From Pirellulales bacterium (lineage in GTDB: Bacteria > Planctomycetota > Planctomycetia > Pirellulales > DATAWG01): 42,641 bases of DNA. Made by a program: the position numbers and the translations under genes. Positions within the stretch are counted from its first letter, which is position 1. The number at the start of each line of letters is the position of its first letter. Below are positions 33,701 to 40,876 of this stretch, in pieces. The stretch is from assembly GCA_035939775.1 (NCBI GenBank), contig DASZFO010000148.1, positions 1 to 42,641 on the forward strand. The letters are read 5' to 3'. The notes beneath the pieces were generated by a model that saw nothing but the letters and a program-made list of their open reading frames with translations, was not told the origin of the DNA and searched no databases.

Positions 33701-35056
33701 TCAATGGGCCGCAAGGATCGGCAGGGCATTAACCGCGTCGGTGACGTTGTATCCCGTGGGGTTGGTGCGTTTGATGTAATCTTCGAACTCGCCGCGGAAT
33801 TTCCGGATCGCGTTCTTCATCGGCCAGGCCGCGCCGTCCGCCAGCCCGCAGATCGTCGTGCCGGGGATGATGCCGATCGAATCGGCGATTTCCAGCAGCA
33901 GGTCGAGGTCGCGGAGCCGGCCGCGGCCGGCCTTGATGCGTTCGAGCATCCGCAGCGCCCAAGCCGTTCCTTCGCGGCATGGAGTGCATTGGCCGCAGCT
34001 TTCGTGCTGGAAGAAGCGGCAACTGTTGTGCAGAAAATCGACGATCGAGACGGTCTCGTCGAGCACGACGACCGCGGCGGTCCCCAGGCCGAGGCAGCCG
34101 ACCTTGCCCGGCCCGGCGAAATCGAGCGGCGTGTCGAGTTCGTCGGCCGACAACAGGCCCATGCTGATCCCGCCGGGGATCGCGGCCTTCGCCTTCCGCC
34201 CTTTCCAAACGCCGCCGCCGTATTCGTCGATCAACTGCCGGCAGGTGATCCCCAGCGGGGCCTCGTAGCAGCCGGGCTTGTTCACGTGACCGCTCAGGCA
34301 ATAAAGCTTGGGCCCGTAGCTCCCCGGATCGCGCGGGTTCTTCGGATCCGCCGGCACTCCGATCGACTTGAACCACTCCGCCCCGCGGCGGGCGATGTGC
34401 GTGACGCAAGCGACCGTCTCGATGTTGTTCACGACCGTCGGCTTGCGGAATAGCCCTTCGACGGCCGGAAACGGCGGCTTGATCCGCGGCCACGCCCGTT
34501 TACCCTCGAGGCTCTCGATCAGGCCCGTCTCCTCGCCGCAGATATAAGCGGCCGCGCCGCGATGGAGGTAGATATCGAGCGAGAATTGGGTGCCGAGAAT
34601 GTTCTTTCCCAAGTAGCCGGCGGCATAACATTCGTCGATCGCGGCCTGCAGGCGCTCGTAGCTGAGCGGATACTCGAAGCGAAGGTAGATATACGCAGTG
34701 GTGGCCCGCGTGGCGTAGCAGGAGATGATGGTTCCTTCGAGCACCTGATGCGGGTCGTCTTCCATTAGGATGCGGTTGTTGAACGTGCCCGGCTCGCTCT
34801 CATCCGCGTTGATGCACATATAGATCGGGCCGGGATGGTCCTTGGGCAGGAAGGTCCATTTCAGCCCGGTGGGAAACCCGGCCCCGCCGCGACCGCGGAG
34901 ATTGCTCTGCTTGACCAGCTCGGTCGTCGCCGGAGGCGTCATCTCCGTCAGCACCTTGCGCAGCGCCGCGTAGCCGCCGGCAGCTTCATACGCGGCCAGC
35001 GTATGGCTGTTCGGCTTTCCGACGTTGGCGAGGAGGACGGGTTCGAAAGTGGGCAT
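33701..35056 (-). CDS. nuoF: NuoF, NADH- and FMN-binding subunit of complex I
   Basis: NADH dehydrogenase site of the peripheral arm, 451 residues from ATG 35056; a GTG at 35080 is the alternative and sits 3-4 bases from the nuoE stop. FMN/NADH motifs are GRGGAGFPTGLKW and CGEETGLIESLEGKR; the N3 cluster motif is ESCGQCTPCREGT with the later Cys in TICGLADG. All key residues of the family are present. It directly follows nuoE. Confidence 0.96.
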   Translation of the reverse strand: MPTFEPVLLANVGKPNSHTLAAYEAAGGYAALRKVLTEMTPPATTELVKQSNLRGRGGAGFPTGLKWTFLPKDHPGPIYMCINADESEPGTFNNRILMEDDPHQVLEGTIISCYATRATTAYIYLRFEYPLSYERLQAAIDECYAAGYLGKNILGTQFSLDIYLHRGAAAYICGEETGLIESLEGKRAWPRIKPPFPAVEGLFRKPTVVNNIETVACVTHIARRGAEWFKSIGVPADPKNPRDPGSYGPKLYCLSGHVNKPGCYEAPLGITCRQLIDEYGGGVWKGRKAKAAIPGGISMGLLSADELDTPLDFAGPGKVGCLGLGTAAVVVLDETVSIVDFLHNSCRFFQHESCGQCTPCREGTAWALRMLERIKAGRGRLRDLDLLLEIADSIGIIPGTTICGLADGAAWPMKNAIRKFRGEFEDYIKRTNPTGYNVTDAVNALPILAAH

Positions 35057-35083
35057 CGGGTTTGGGCACGCGGAGCGCACCTA

Positions 35084-35587
35084 CTACGGTTGTCCGTTCG
35101 TGCCGCGGCATTGCTCGAGGAATGCGTCGGCTTTTTCGGGTGTCAGGTCTTTGTGCAATGTCTGATTGGCCAACATGCAGGGGGCGAATTCGCAGGCTCC
35201 GAGACACTCGGCGAATTCGAGCGTCAGCTTGCCATCGGCCGTTGTTTGTCCCGGTTGAACACCCGCCTTGTGGCAAAGATGTTCCAGAATCTCTTCACCG
35301 CCGCGCAATGCGCAGCTCACCGAGCGGCAAATCCAGGCCCGGGTCTTGCCGTGCGGGCGGTCCTGCTTGAAGAGCCCGTAGAACGAGAGCGTGTCTTGTA
35401 CTTCGGCGGGCGCCAGTTCGAGCAACTCGGCAATCTCCTCGACGGCCGCCAACGGCACGTACCGCAAACGCTCGTTCACAATGTGTAGCGCTGGCAGGGT
35501 GACCGCTTGCCGAGTCGGATAGCGCGGAAAATACGCCTTGATGGCGGCAACCATTTCGTCGGTCAAGATACGTTCGGCGGTGGCCAT
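35084..35587 (-). CDS. nuoE: NuoE, [2Fe-2S] subunit of complex I
   Basis: Thioredoxin-fold subunit (24-kDa type), 167 residues, next to NuoF in the NADH module. The N1a cluster ligands appear as CRSVSC (C-x4-C) and CLGAC (C-x3-C), the canonical pattern. The N-terminal helical bundle with YPTRQAVTLPALH is present. It starts six bases after the nuoD stop. Confidence 0.95.
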   Translation of the reverse strand: MATAERILTDEMVAAIKAYFPRYPTRQAVTLPALHIVNERLRYVPLAAVEEIAELLELAPAEVQDTLSFYGLFKQDRPHGKTRAWICRSVSCALRGGEEILEHLCHKAGVQPGQTTADGKLTLEFAECLGACEFAPCMLANQTLHKDLTPEKADAFLEQCRGTNGQP

Positions 35588-35593
35588 GCTCTT

Positions 35594-36820
35594 TTAGCGG
35601 TCCAATTCCGCCGCGATGATGTTCAGGCTCCCCAGCACGGCTACGATGTCGCTCAGCGTGTGGCCGCGGATCAAATCCGGGAACAAGGCAAAGTGGATGA
35701 ACGAAGGCGGGCGGCAGCGGGCTCGCCAAGCCACGTCGGTGCCGTTTCCCACGAGATAAAAGCCCAGCTCGCCGTTGGGGGCCTCGATCGCCGAATAGCA
35801 CTCGTCGTGCGGCACATTGAACCCGCGGTTGCTCATCTCCAGCTCGAAGTGCGAGATCGTCCCTTCGATCGTCGAATAGACCATGCGCTTGTTCGGCAGC
35901 GCCGTCCGCTCGCCGATCGCCACGTTGATCGGCCCCGACGGCAGGTTCTCGATCGCCTGCGCCACGATCCGCAGGCTCTCCCGCATCTCGCCCATGCGAA
36001 CAAGATAGCGGGCGTAGCAATCTCCCGCCTTCGCGCAACAGATCTGGAAATCGAAATCGGCATACGGCAGTTGCGGCTGCGGCTCGTCCTTGCGGAGATC
36101 GCGAGTCACTCCGCTGGCGCGAGCGACCGGCCCGCTGGCGCTGCGATTGATCGCTTGGTCCTTCGAGAGCACGCCGACTCCCTTGGTGCGATCGATGAAG
36201 ATCCGATTGCGGTTCAAGAGCCGCTCCATGTCGTCGAGCGTCTTGGGGAAGTTCTTGACGAACGCCCTCACCTTCTCGACCACCAGCGGCGTCATGTCGT
36301 ACATCAATCCGCCGACGCGAGTGTAGCTGTTGGTGAACCGCGCGCCGCAGAGGGTCTCGAAAATGTCGTAGAGCACCTCGCGCTGGTAGAAAGCATACAT
36401 GAAGTAAGTAAACGCCCCGGTGTCGAGCCCCGCCGCTCCATTGCAGAGCAGATGATCGCTGATTCGCGACAGCTCGGCGATGATCACGCGGATGTACTGC
36501 GCACGTTTCGGCAGCTCGATTCCCAGCAGCTTCTCGACCGCCCCGTGCCAGGCCACGTTGTTCGACATCGGCGAGATGTAGTTCATCCGGTCGGTGACGG
36601 TGACGTATTGGTTATAATCGAGGCTCTCGCCGAGCTTCTCGAATCCGGAATGGAGATAGCCGATGTCGGGCAGGGCGTCGATCACGCGCTCACCGTCGAG
36701 CTTGAGCACCAGCCGCAGCGTCGTGTGCGTGGCCGGATGCTGCGGGCCGAAATTGAGCGTCCAGACATAGTCTTTCGACTCGTCCTGAAGCATTTCGGGG
36801 TTGGTTGGTGCAATGGCCAT
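35594..36820 (-). CDS. nuoD: NuoD, 49-kDa quinone-site subunit of complex I
   Basis: Quinone-reducing module subunit, 408 residues, homologous to hydrogenase large subunits but without their metal-binding Cys. FGPQHPATH near the start provides the His at the quinone head-group pocket, and IGYLHSGFEKLGE and DRMNYISPMSNN follow. The C-terminus ends in the conserved ...GSLNIIAAELDR. It is separate from NuoC, unlike the fused NuoCD of enterobacteria. Confidence 0.96.
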   Translation of the reverse strand: MAIAPTNPEMLQDESKDYVWTLNFGPQHPATHTTLRLVLKLDGERVIDALPDIGYLHSGFEKLGESLDYNQYVTVTDRMNYISPMSNNVAWHGAVEKLLGIELPKRAQYIRVIIAELSRISDHLLCNGAAGLDTGAFTYFMYAFYQREVLYDIFETLCGARFTNSYTRVGGLMYDMTPLVVEKVRAFVKNFPKTLDDMERLLNRNRIFIDRTKGVGVLSKDQAINRSASGPVARASGVTRDLRKDEPQPQLPYADFDFQICCAKAGDCYARYLVRMGEMRESLRIVAQAIENLPSGPINVAIGERTALPNKRMVYSTIEGTISHFELEMSNRGFNVPHDECYSAIEAPNGELGFYLVGNGTDVAWRARCRPPSFIHFALFPDLIRGHTLSDIVAVLGSLNIIAAELDR

Positions 36821-36829
36821 TCGCGTTGG

Positions 36830-37327
36830 CTATGCGTTCTCCCGCGTGAGCACGGGGAAGTTGTGCCGCTCGCCGCGGCCTTGCAATGGGTAATCCTTTC
36901 GGAGCGGGAAGGCCGTGAATTCTTCTGGAAGCAGAATCCGCCGCAGGTCGGGATGTCCGGCGAAGGTGATGCCGAACATGTCATACACCTCGCGCTCCAT
37001 CCAATTCGCGCCTTCCCAAAGCGGCACGGCCGAGGGAACGGTGAGGTCCGGCTCGTTCAAGAAAGTGCGAACTGTGATTCGCTCGTTCGATTCCGTGCCC
37101 GCCAGTAGGTAGACAAGCCCGAATCGATCGCTCGCCCCGCGATAGTGCAGATAATCGACGCAGGTGATATCGACCAAGAAATCAAATCGCCGCTCACGGT
37201 TGAGGAACTCCAGCACGGCGTAAACCGCGCCTGGCTGAACGACGGCGCGCAGTTCGCCACGAAACTCGCTCGTCTTCACTTCTGGAAAACGGGCCGACAG
37301 CGCGGCGATCGTGGCGGGATCGGTCAT
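36830..37327 (-). CDS. nuoC: NuoC, 30-kDa subunit of complex I
   Basis: Peripheral-arm subunit C, 165 residues. The signature WMEREVYDMFGITFAGHPD and the LLPEEFTAFPLRKDYPLQG end are characteristic. The ATG at 37327 has AAGGATG just upstream. It overlaps no neighbour; the 99-bp gap to nuoB holds an inverted repeat. Confidence 0.95.
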   Translation of the reverse strand: MTDPATIAALSARFPEVKTSEFRGELRAVVQPGAVYAVLEFLNRERRFDFLVDITCVDYLHYRGASDRFGLVYLLAGTESNERITVRTFLNEPDLTVPSAVPLWEGANWMEREVYDMFGITFAGHPDLRRILLPEEFTAFPLRKDYPLQGRGERHNFPVLTRENA

Positions 37328-37359
37328 CTGACATCCTTGGTCCGAGGGACTTTTTCCTC

Positions 37360-37430
37360 GTAGCTGAATTCGCCAGAATTCAGCCGCATCACGTTTGCAT
37401 CGGCATCGGAATTCTGGCGAATTCCGCTAC
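37360..37430. repeat. GAATTCGCCAGAATTC inverted repeat between nuoB and nuoC
   Basis: GTAGCTGAATTCGCCAGAAT (from 37360) is matched in inverted orientation by ATTCTGGCGAATTCCGCTAC (ending 37430): the 22-bp arms 37360-37381 and 37409-37430 agree at 21 positions. The right arm contains the nuoB stop codon (37427-37429), so the repeat sets the end of NuoB. Confidence 0.88.
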
Positions 37431-37993
37431 AAGATCGGGCTCCGCGCGCCGTCGATCTGCGGCAGCCCGTTGATCTCCACCAGCGCTCGTTTCGGCTGCT
37501 GCCGCTTGGCTGAGTCGAATTCCGTCCCCCGCCGCGTCCCTTCCCGTTGAATCTTGTCTTGTAAATCGATGATCGACTGGATCAATTGTTCCGGCCGCGG
37601 AGGGCAGCCCGGCACATAGATATCAACCGGAATGAATCGATCGATGCCCTGCACGACGCAGTACGTGTCGAACACGCCTCCGGTCGACGCGCAGGCCCCC
37701 ATCGAAATGCACCACTTCGGCTCGTGCATCTGCTGCCAAATCCGCTGCAACACCGGCAGCATCTTCATCACTACGCGCCCGGCGACGATCATCAAATCGC
37801 ACTGCCGCGGGCTGAAGCGAAACACCTCGGCCCCGAAACGGGCGATATCGTGCTTGCTCGCCCCGGTGGCCATCAACTCGATCCCGCAGCAGGCCGTGGC
37901 AAAGGGCATCGGCCAAAGGCTGTTCTTGCGGCACCAACTCGCCAACGCGTCGAGTTGGCTCAACATCACGTTTTCGGGCACTTCTACCGCCAT
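37427..37993 (-). CDS. nuoB: NuoB, N2-cluster subunit of complex I
   Basis: Subunit carrying the terminal [4Fe-4S] cluster N2, which reduces quinone. Ligand motifs: ATACCGIE with the tandem Cys pair, GACASTGG, and PGCPPRPE. 188 residues from ATG 37993, which has AAGGGG seven bases upstream; a TTG at 38014 is less likely. It overlaps the nuoA end by 10 bp. The last residues and stop are inside an inverted repeat. Confidence 0.96.
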   Translation of the reverse strand: MAVEVPENVMLSQLDALASWCRKNSLWPMPFATACCGIELMATGASKHDIARFGAEVFRFSPRQCDLMIVAGRVVMKMLPVLQRIWQQMHEPKWCISMGACASTGGVFDTYCVVQGIDRFIPVDIYVPGCPPRPEQLIQSIIDLQDKIQREGTRRGTEFDSAKRQQPKRALVEINGLPQIDGARSPIL

Positions 37994-38421
37994 CGAAATA
38001 CCCCTTTTCGCCAAACATAGACGAAGCCCAGCGCCAGCAAGCCGATAAACACCATCGCCTCGCCAAACACCAGCCCGCGGCTTTGCACCAATCCGTGAGC
38101 GACGGCCGAATCGATTCCCACCAGCGACTGGCCGGCGGCAGCGGCAATTCCGGGGTCTTCGCCGTGCGGCCGACTGGCGACCGCCCAGGGGTAAAGGAAC
38201 AGCAGTTCGACGTCAAATACCAGGAAAGCGATCGCCACTAAGTGGAACCGAACGTCGAACCGCCGCCGCGTGTCGTGGATCGGGTCCATGCCGCTTTCAT
38301 ACGGCATTTGCTTGACGGCCGTCCGCCGCCGCGGAGCTAGCAATTTGGCCGGCATTAACAGAGCAACGGAGAGAAGCGTTGCCAGCACAACGAACAAGAT
38401 GACAGGCAGGATCGTTGCCAT
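37984..38421 (-). CDS. nuoA: NuoA, complex I membrane subunit
   Basis: Small membrane subunit A, 145 residues from ATG 38421; a TTG at 38433 is the longer alternative. Three helices are visible, with the loop [32 protein letters not shown] (fragment [15 protein letters not shown]) where the family usually has a conserved Cys at ECG; here it is ESG. It is the first gene of the nuo operon, with an operator-like palindrome 38-61 bp upstream and a promoter beyond it. Confidence 0.94.
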   Translation of the reverse strand: MATILPVILFVVLATLLSVALLMPAKLLAPRRRTAVKQMPYESGMDPIHDTRRRFDVRFHLVAIAFLVFDVELLFLYPWAVASRPHGEDPGIAAAAGQSLVGIDSAVAHGLVQSRGLVFGEAMVFIGLLALGFVYVWRKGVFRWR

Positions 38422-38458
38422 AACCGACTTCAAATCTGTAGGTTGCGCCGGCCCAGTG

Positions 38459-38482
38459 ACTTTGTGAATCTTGTCACAAAGT
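38459..38482 (-). promoter_or_regulatory. Rex-type operator upstream of nuoA
   Basis: Perfect inverted repeat ACTTTGTGA-N6-TCACAAAGT. Its core TTGTGA-N6-TCACAA (38462-38479) is the half-site and spacing pattern of Rex, the NADH/NAD+-sensing repressor, and also matches the CRP core TGTGA-N6-TCACA. Location just downstream of a -10 element (about +5 to +28) favours a repressor, and the gene set (complex I) favours Rex. No rex gene is in the window. Confidence 0.72.
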
Positions 38483-38492
38483 AGCCGTAAGA

Positions 38493-38522
38493 ATCCTACC
38501 GACTCGGCGAATCAATCGTCAA
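38493..38522 (-). promoter_or_regulatory. Promoter of the nuo operon
   Basis: On the minus strand TTGACG (38522-38517), an 18-bp spacer and TAGGAT (38498-38493) form a sigma-70-like promoter. The -35 matches five of six positions, the -10 four of six. A start near 38486 would give a leader of about 65 nt with the operator immediately inside it. Confidence 0.6.
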
Positions 38523-38561
38523 GCCGCCCGCTGCGAATGCAGAGACGCTTCATTTCAGCGT

Positions 38562-38605
38562 AAAAAAAAGAACCCTTCGCAGGTGGGGCAGGAACCTACG
38601 AAGGG
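38562..38605 (-). terminator. Minus-strand intrinsic terminator upstream of the nuo promoter
   Basis: On the minus strand CCCTTCGTAGGT (38605-38594) pairs with ACCTGCGAAGGG (38584-38573), 12 bp with one G-U pair, followed by TTC and eight T (38569-38562). On the plus strand the wobble becomes a mismatch and there is no T-run, so the minus strand is the functional one. There is no recognised gene upstream of it on this strand. Confidence 0.8.
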
Positions 38606-38849
38606 CAGGAAGCAAGGGCAAGCCCTCGATCCGCGGCTGAGTATCATCATGCAGGGAGTCACTCACAATACCACGGAAAGGGGGTGAGCAGGATATGCAA
38701 AAATCTGAAGAAATGTCGCTGCGGAAGGCATACAATCGGATTCGGTCGCCGTTAGCTCTCGGTTAAACGACCGCGATGGCCACCACCTTGGAAAGCACGT
38801 TTCGTATGCCGTCGCCCCGGCTTGGAATCCGCAGTGCTTCGATTTCCGC
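38606..38849. other. Gene-free stretch, possible source of a short minus-strand RNA
   Basis: Lies between the minus-strand terminator and the start of the M20 peptidase gene. Frames here lack ribosome sites and motifs. A 31-codon minus-strand frame (38650-38555) with CPC and CPTC pairs runs through the terminator hairpin and has no ribosome site, so it is not called. The stretch should contain the peptidase promoter and the origin of the terminated transcript. Confidence 0.5.
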
Positions 38850-40046
38850 ATGACTCTCGATCTGGTCAGCACGCTCCGTGACTTAGTCGCCATCCCGAGC
38901 GTCAATCCGATGGGCCGGTCCGTTAGTGGGCCTGAGTATTTCGAGCATCGGCTCACCGATCATCTCGAGCGGTTGTTCCAGCGGCTGGCGCTGCCCATCG
39001 AGCGGCAAACGATCGCTCCGCTGCGCGACAACATTCTGGCGAGGGTCGATGGCGACGTACCGCCGGAGCATGGCGGGCCGCTGCTGCTCTTCGAGGTGCA
39101 TCAAGACACGGTTCCCGTCGAGGGAATGACCATCGAACCGTGGACGCCGGCCACCCGCGACGGCCGACTCTATGGCCGCGGCTCGTGCGATGTGAAAGGG
39201 GGCATGGCGGCCATGCTCGGCGCCATCGCGCGATTGGCGGAGGAACGCCCACCGGGCCGCGCCACCGTCGTGCTCGCCTGCACGGTGAACGAGGAGCATG
39301 GCTTCACGGGCGCGAGCGGGCTTTGCCGCCTGTGGTCGGGCGAACGGTCGTCGCTCGTCCCACGCGCGCCGGACGCGGCGATCGTGGCCGAGCCGACGCG
39401 GCTGGGCATCGTCGTCGCGCACAAGGGCGTCGTCCGCTGGCGTTGCCGCACGAACGGGCGCGCGGCGCACAGCTCGCAGCCCGAAGCCGGAGACAACGCC
39501 ATTTATCGGATGGCGCCGATCGTGGCGGCGCTCGAGCGCTATCATCGAGAGGTGCTCGGCGGCTCTGCCGCGCATCCGCTCTGCGGCCGGCCGACGCTCA
39601 GCTTGGGAACGATCGCCGGAGGAATTAGCGTCAACACGATCCCCGACCAATGCACGATCGAAATCGATCGCCGGCTGCTCCCCGGCGAAGACCCGGCCCG
39701 AGCGTATCAGCAGGTGATCGACTACCTATCCGCGACAATCGGCGATAAGGATTCCAGACGCCACATCGAGCATGACCCGCCATTGATGCAAAGTCCTGGG
39801 CTTTCCGATGCAGCGAATGGGCCGCTCGCCGAGCGCCTGGCTGAAGCCGTTCGCGGAGTGATCGGCAGCGCGACGAAAACCGGCGTGCCCTTCGGGACCG
39901 ACGCCGCGGCAATCGCTCGGGCCGGCGTGCCGACGGTCGTATTCGGGCCCGGCTCGATCGACCAAGCGCACACGGCCGACGAATGGGTGCCGCTCGATGA
40001 AGTCGCGCAAGCGAGTGAGATTCTTTATCGCTTCGCGCGCCGATAG
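38850..40046 (+). CDS. M20 family metallopeptidase/deacylase (ArgE/DapE-like)
   Basis: A 398-residue two-zinc amidohydrolase of the ArgE/DapE/carboxypeptidase G2 family. Metal ligands and catalytic residues are visible: FEVHQDTVP (His, Asp), GRGSCDVKGGMAA (bridging Asp), VNEEHGF (catalytic Glu-Glu), VAEPTRLG, and the C-terminal DQAHTADEWV His. The dimerisation domain contains KGVVRWRCRTNGRAAHSS. It acts in the cytoplasm, probably on an N-acyl amino acid or a peptide; ArgE, DapE or a general deacylase cannot be separated by eye. The ATG at 38850 has no clear ribosome site. Confidence 0.9.
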   Translation: MTLDLVSTLRDLVAIPSVNPMGRSVSGPEYFEHRLTDHLERLFQRLALPIERQTIAPLRDNILARVDGDVPPEHGGPLLLFEVHQDTVPVEGMTIEPWTPATRDGRLYGRGSCDVKGGMAAMLGAIARLAEERPPGRATVVLACTVNEEHGFTGASGLCRLWSGERSSLVPRAPDAAIVAEPTRLGIVVAHKGVVRWRCRTNGRAAHSSQPEAGDNAIYRMAPIVAALERYHREVLGGSAAHPLCGRPTLSLGTIAGGISVNTIPDQCTIEIDRRLLPGEDPARAYQQVIDYLSATIGDKDSRRHIEHDPPLMQSPGLSDAANGPLAERLAEAVRGVIGSATKTGVPFGTDAAAIARAGVPTVVFGPGSIDQAHTADEWVPLDEVAQASEILYRFARR

Positions 40047-40082
40047 CCGTGGGACTCAAGGCACAGGTTTCGATTTCCGAGT

Positions 40083-40180
40083 GTTGGAGTTCAGGCTTTA
40101 GCCTGCCGTCTACGCCTAAAGGCTGAACTCCAACGGCCGTCGACCGATGCGCGCTTCGGTTCGCAAGCGAACCGGCTAAC
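40083..40180. repeat. Dispersed hairpin element, copy 3, with an adjacent GGTTCGC palindrome
   Basis: GTTGGAGTTCAGGCTTTAGC (from 40083) pairs with the inverted complement GGCTGAACTCCAAC ending at 40134. At 40157-40174 there is a second palindrome, CGGTTCGC-AA-GCGAACCG. 40164-40180 is the exact inverted copy of 29690-29706, so the two gaps share two separate elements. Confidence 0.85.
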
Positions 40181-40202
40181 GATTGACCTCCGGGCTTCGA
40201 CT

Positions 40203-40751
40203 TCAGATTTGAGATTTCAGATTTGGAATCTCAGCAGCCTGCCGCCAGGCGCGGAAGATCATCTTCAAGAAGCTGCTCGAAAGGAACCCGAAGAATCCGC
40301 CGAGGATCGCCGACGAGACGGCCCCCACGATCAGCCCCGCGGAGTTTACGTCGGTCCAATAGGCATAGGCCAGACTGCTGAGCGATCCGCCGAGCGCCGC
40401 TCCAAGCGCCGTCAGTACGAACACCGACCACCCCAGCGGCGTCCGCTCGCGAAGGCGGCTCGGCGAATTCGCGATTTGAAGAGCGGCGGGGGCAGCGGGC
40501 CGCGGCGACACTTCGCTCGTCTCGTTATCGCGGCTCGCTTCGTCGCGCAGCGATGTGCCAATCGCGTTGCCCGCCCCATGCAGGAACACGAGCAACAAGA
40601 AGAAGCATAGCCCGACCGAAGCTAGCGGGCCGATTTCGCGCATGAGTCCAAACAGCACGCAACAGCCGGTGACCCCCAACATCAAGGTCCGCAGCCGAAA
40701 CTGCGGCCATTTCATCGGCCGATGAACCGTTGATGAAATGGGCGCCTGCAT
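40203..40751 (-). CDS. Membrane protein of unknown function
   Basis: A 182-residue protein with about four hydrophobic segments (around 23-38, 43-60, 107-128, 137-162) and a Pro/Ala/Ser-rich loop between them. The QFRLRTLMLGVTGCCVLFG start resembles the FRLRTLL-type leader helices common in planctomycete membrane proteins. The ATG at 40751 is kept because AAGGG lies seven bases upstream; an ATG at 40715 would give the same membrane part. The last six residues (NLKSQI) are the translation of a 7-bp repeat. No function is suggested by the neighbours. Confidence 0.7.
   Translation of the reverse strand: MQAPISSTVHRPMKWPQFRLRTLMLGVTGCCVLFGLMREIGPLASVGLCFFLLLVFLHGAGNAIGTSLRDEASRDNETSEVSPRPAAPAALQIANSPSRLRERTPLGWSVFVLTALGAALGGSLSSLAYAYWTDVNSAGLIVGAVSSAILGGFFGFLSSSFLKMIFRAWRQAAEIPNLKSQI
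40205..40232. repeat. AGATTTG heptad repeat inside the 3' end of the membrane protein gene
   Basis: Four 7-bp units: AGATTTG, AGATTTC, AGATTTG, GAATCTC (the last one partly inverted). It encodes the final residues and adjoins the stop codon of the minus-strand gene. Confidence 0.75.
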
Positions 40752-40780
40752 TGATCATCCCTTTTGACCGGATCGGATTT

Positions 40781-40845
40781 ACCACGAAGGACACGAAGCG
40801 CAACTGATAGATATAACTCTTCGTGTCCTTGGTGCCCTTTGTGGT
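40781..40845. repeat. ACCACGAAGGACACGAAG inverted repeat
   Basis: ACCACGAAGGACACGAAG (40781-40798) is matched in inverted orientation by CTTCGTGTCCTT (40819-40830) perfectly over 12 bp, with a looser match continuing to 40845 (TTTGTGGT). It occupies the gap between metF and the membrane protein gene. Confidence 0.8.
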
Positions 40846-40876
40846 TTTCAAAGCCGGACTTGTTCCGCGATCAATT

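Noticed and set aside
38459-38482. CRP or FNR activator site
   Set aside because: The core also fits CRP, but the position downstream of the -10 and the operon content favour Rex; an FNR site would read TTGAT-N4-ATCAA and does not match.
38555-38650. 31-codon Cys-rich minus-strand frame (CPC, CPTC)
   Set aside because: No ribosome site, and it runs through the terminator hairpin and T-run, so the Phe/Cys pattern is explained by that structure.
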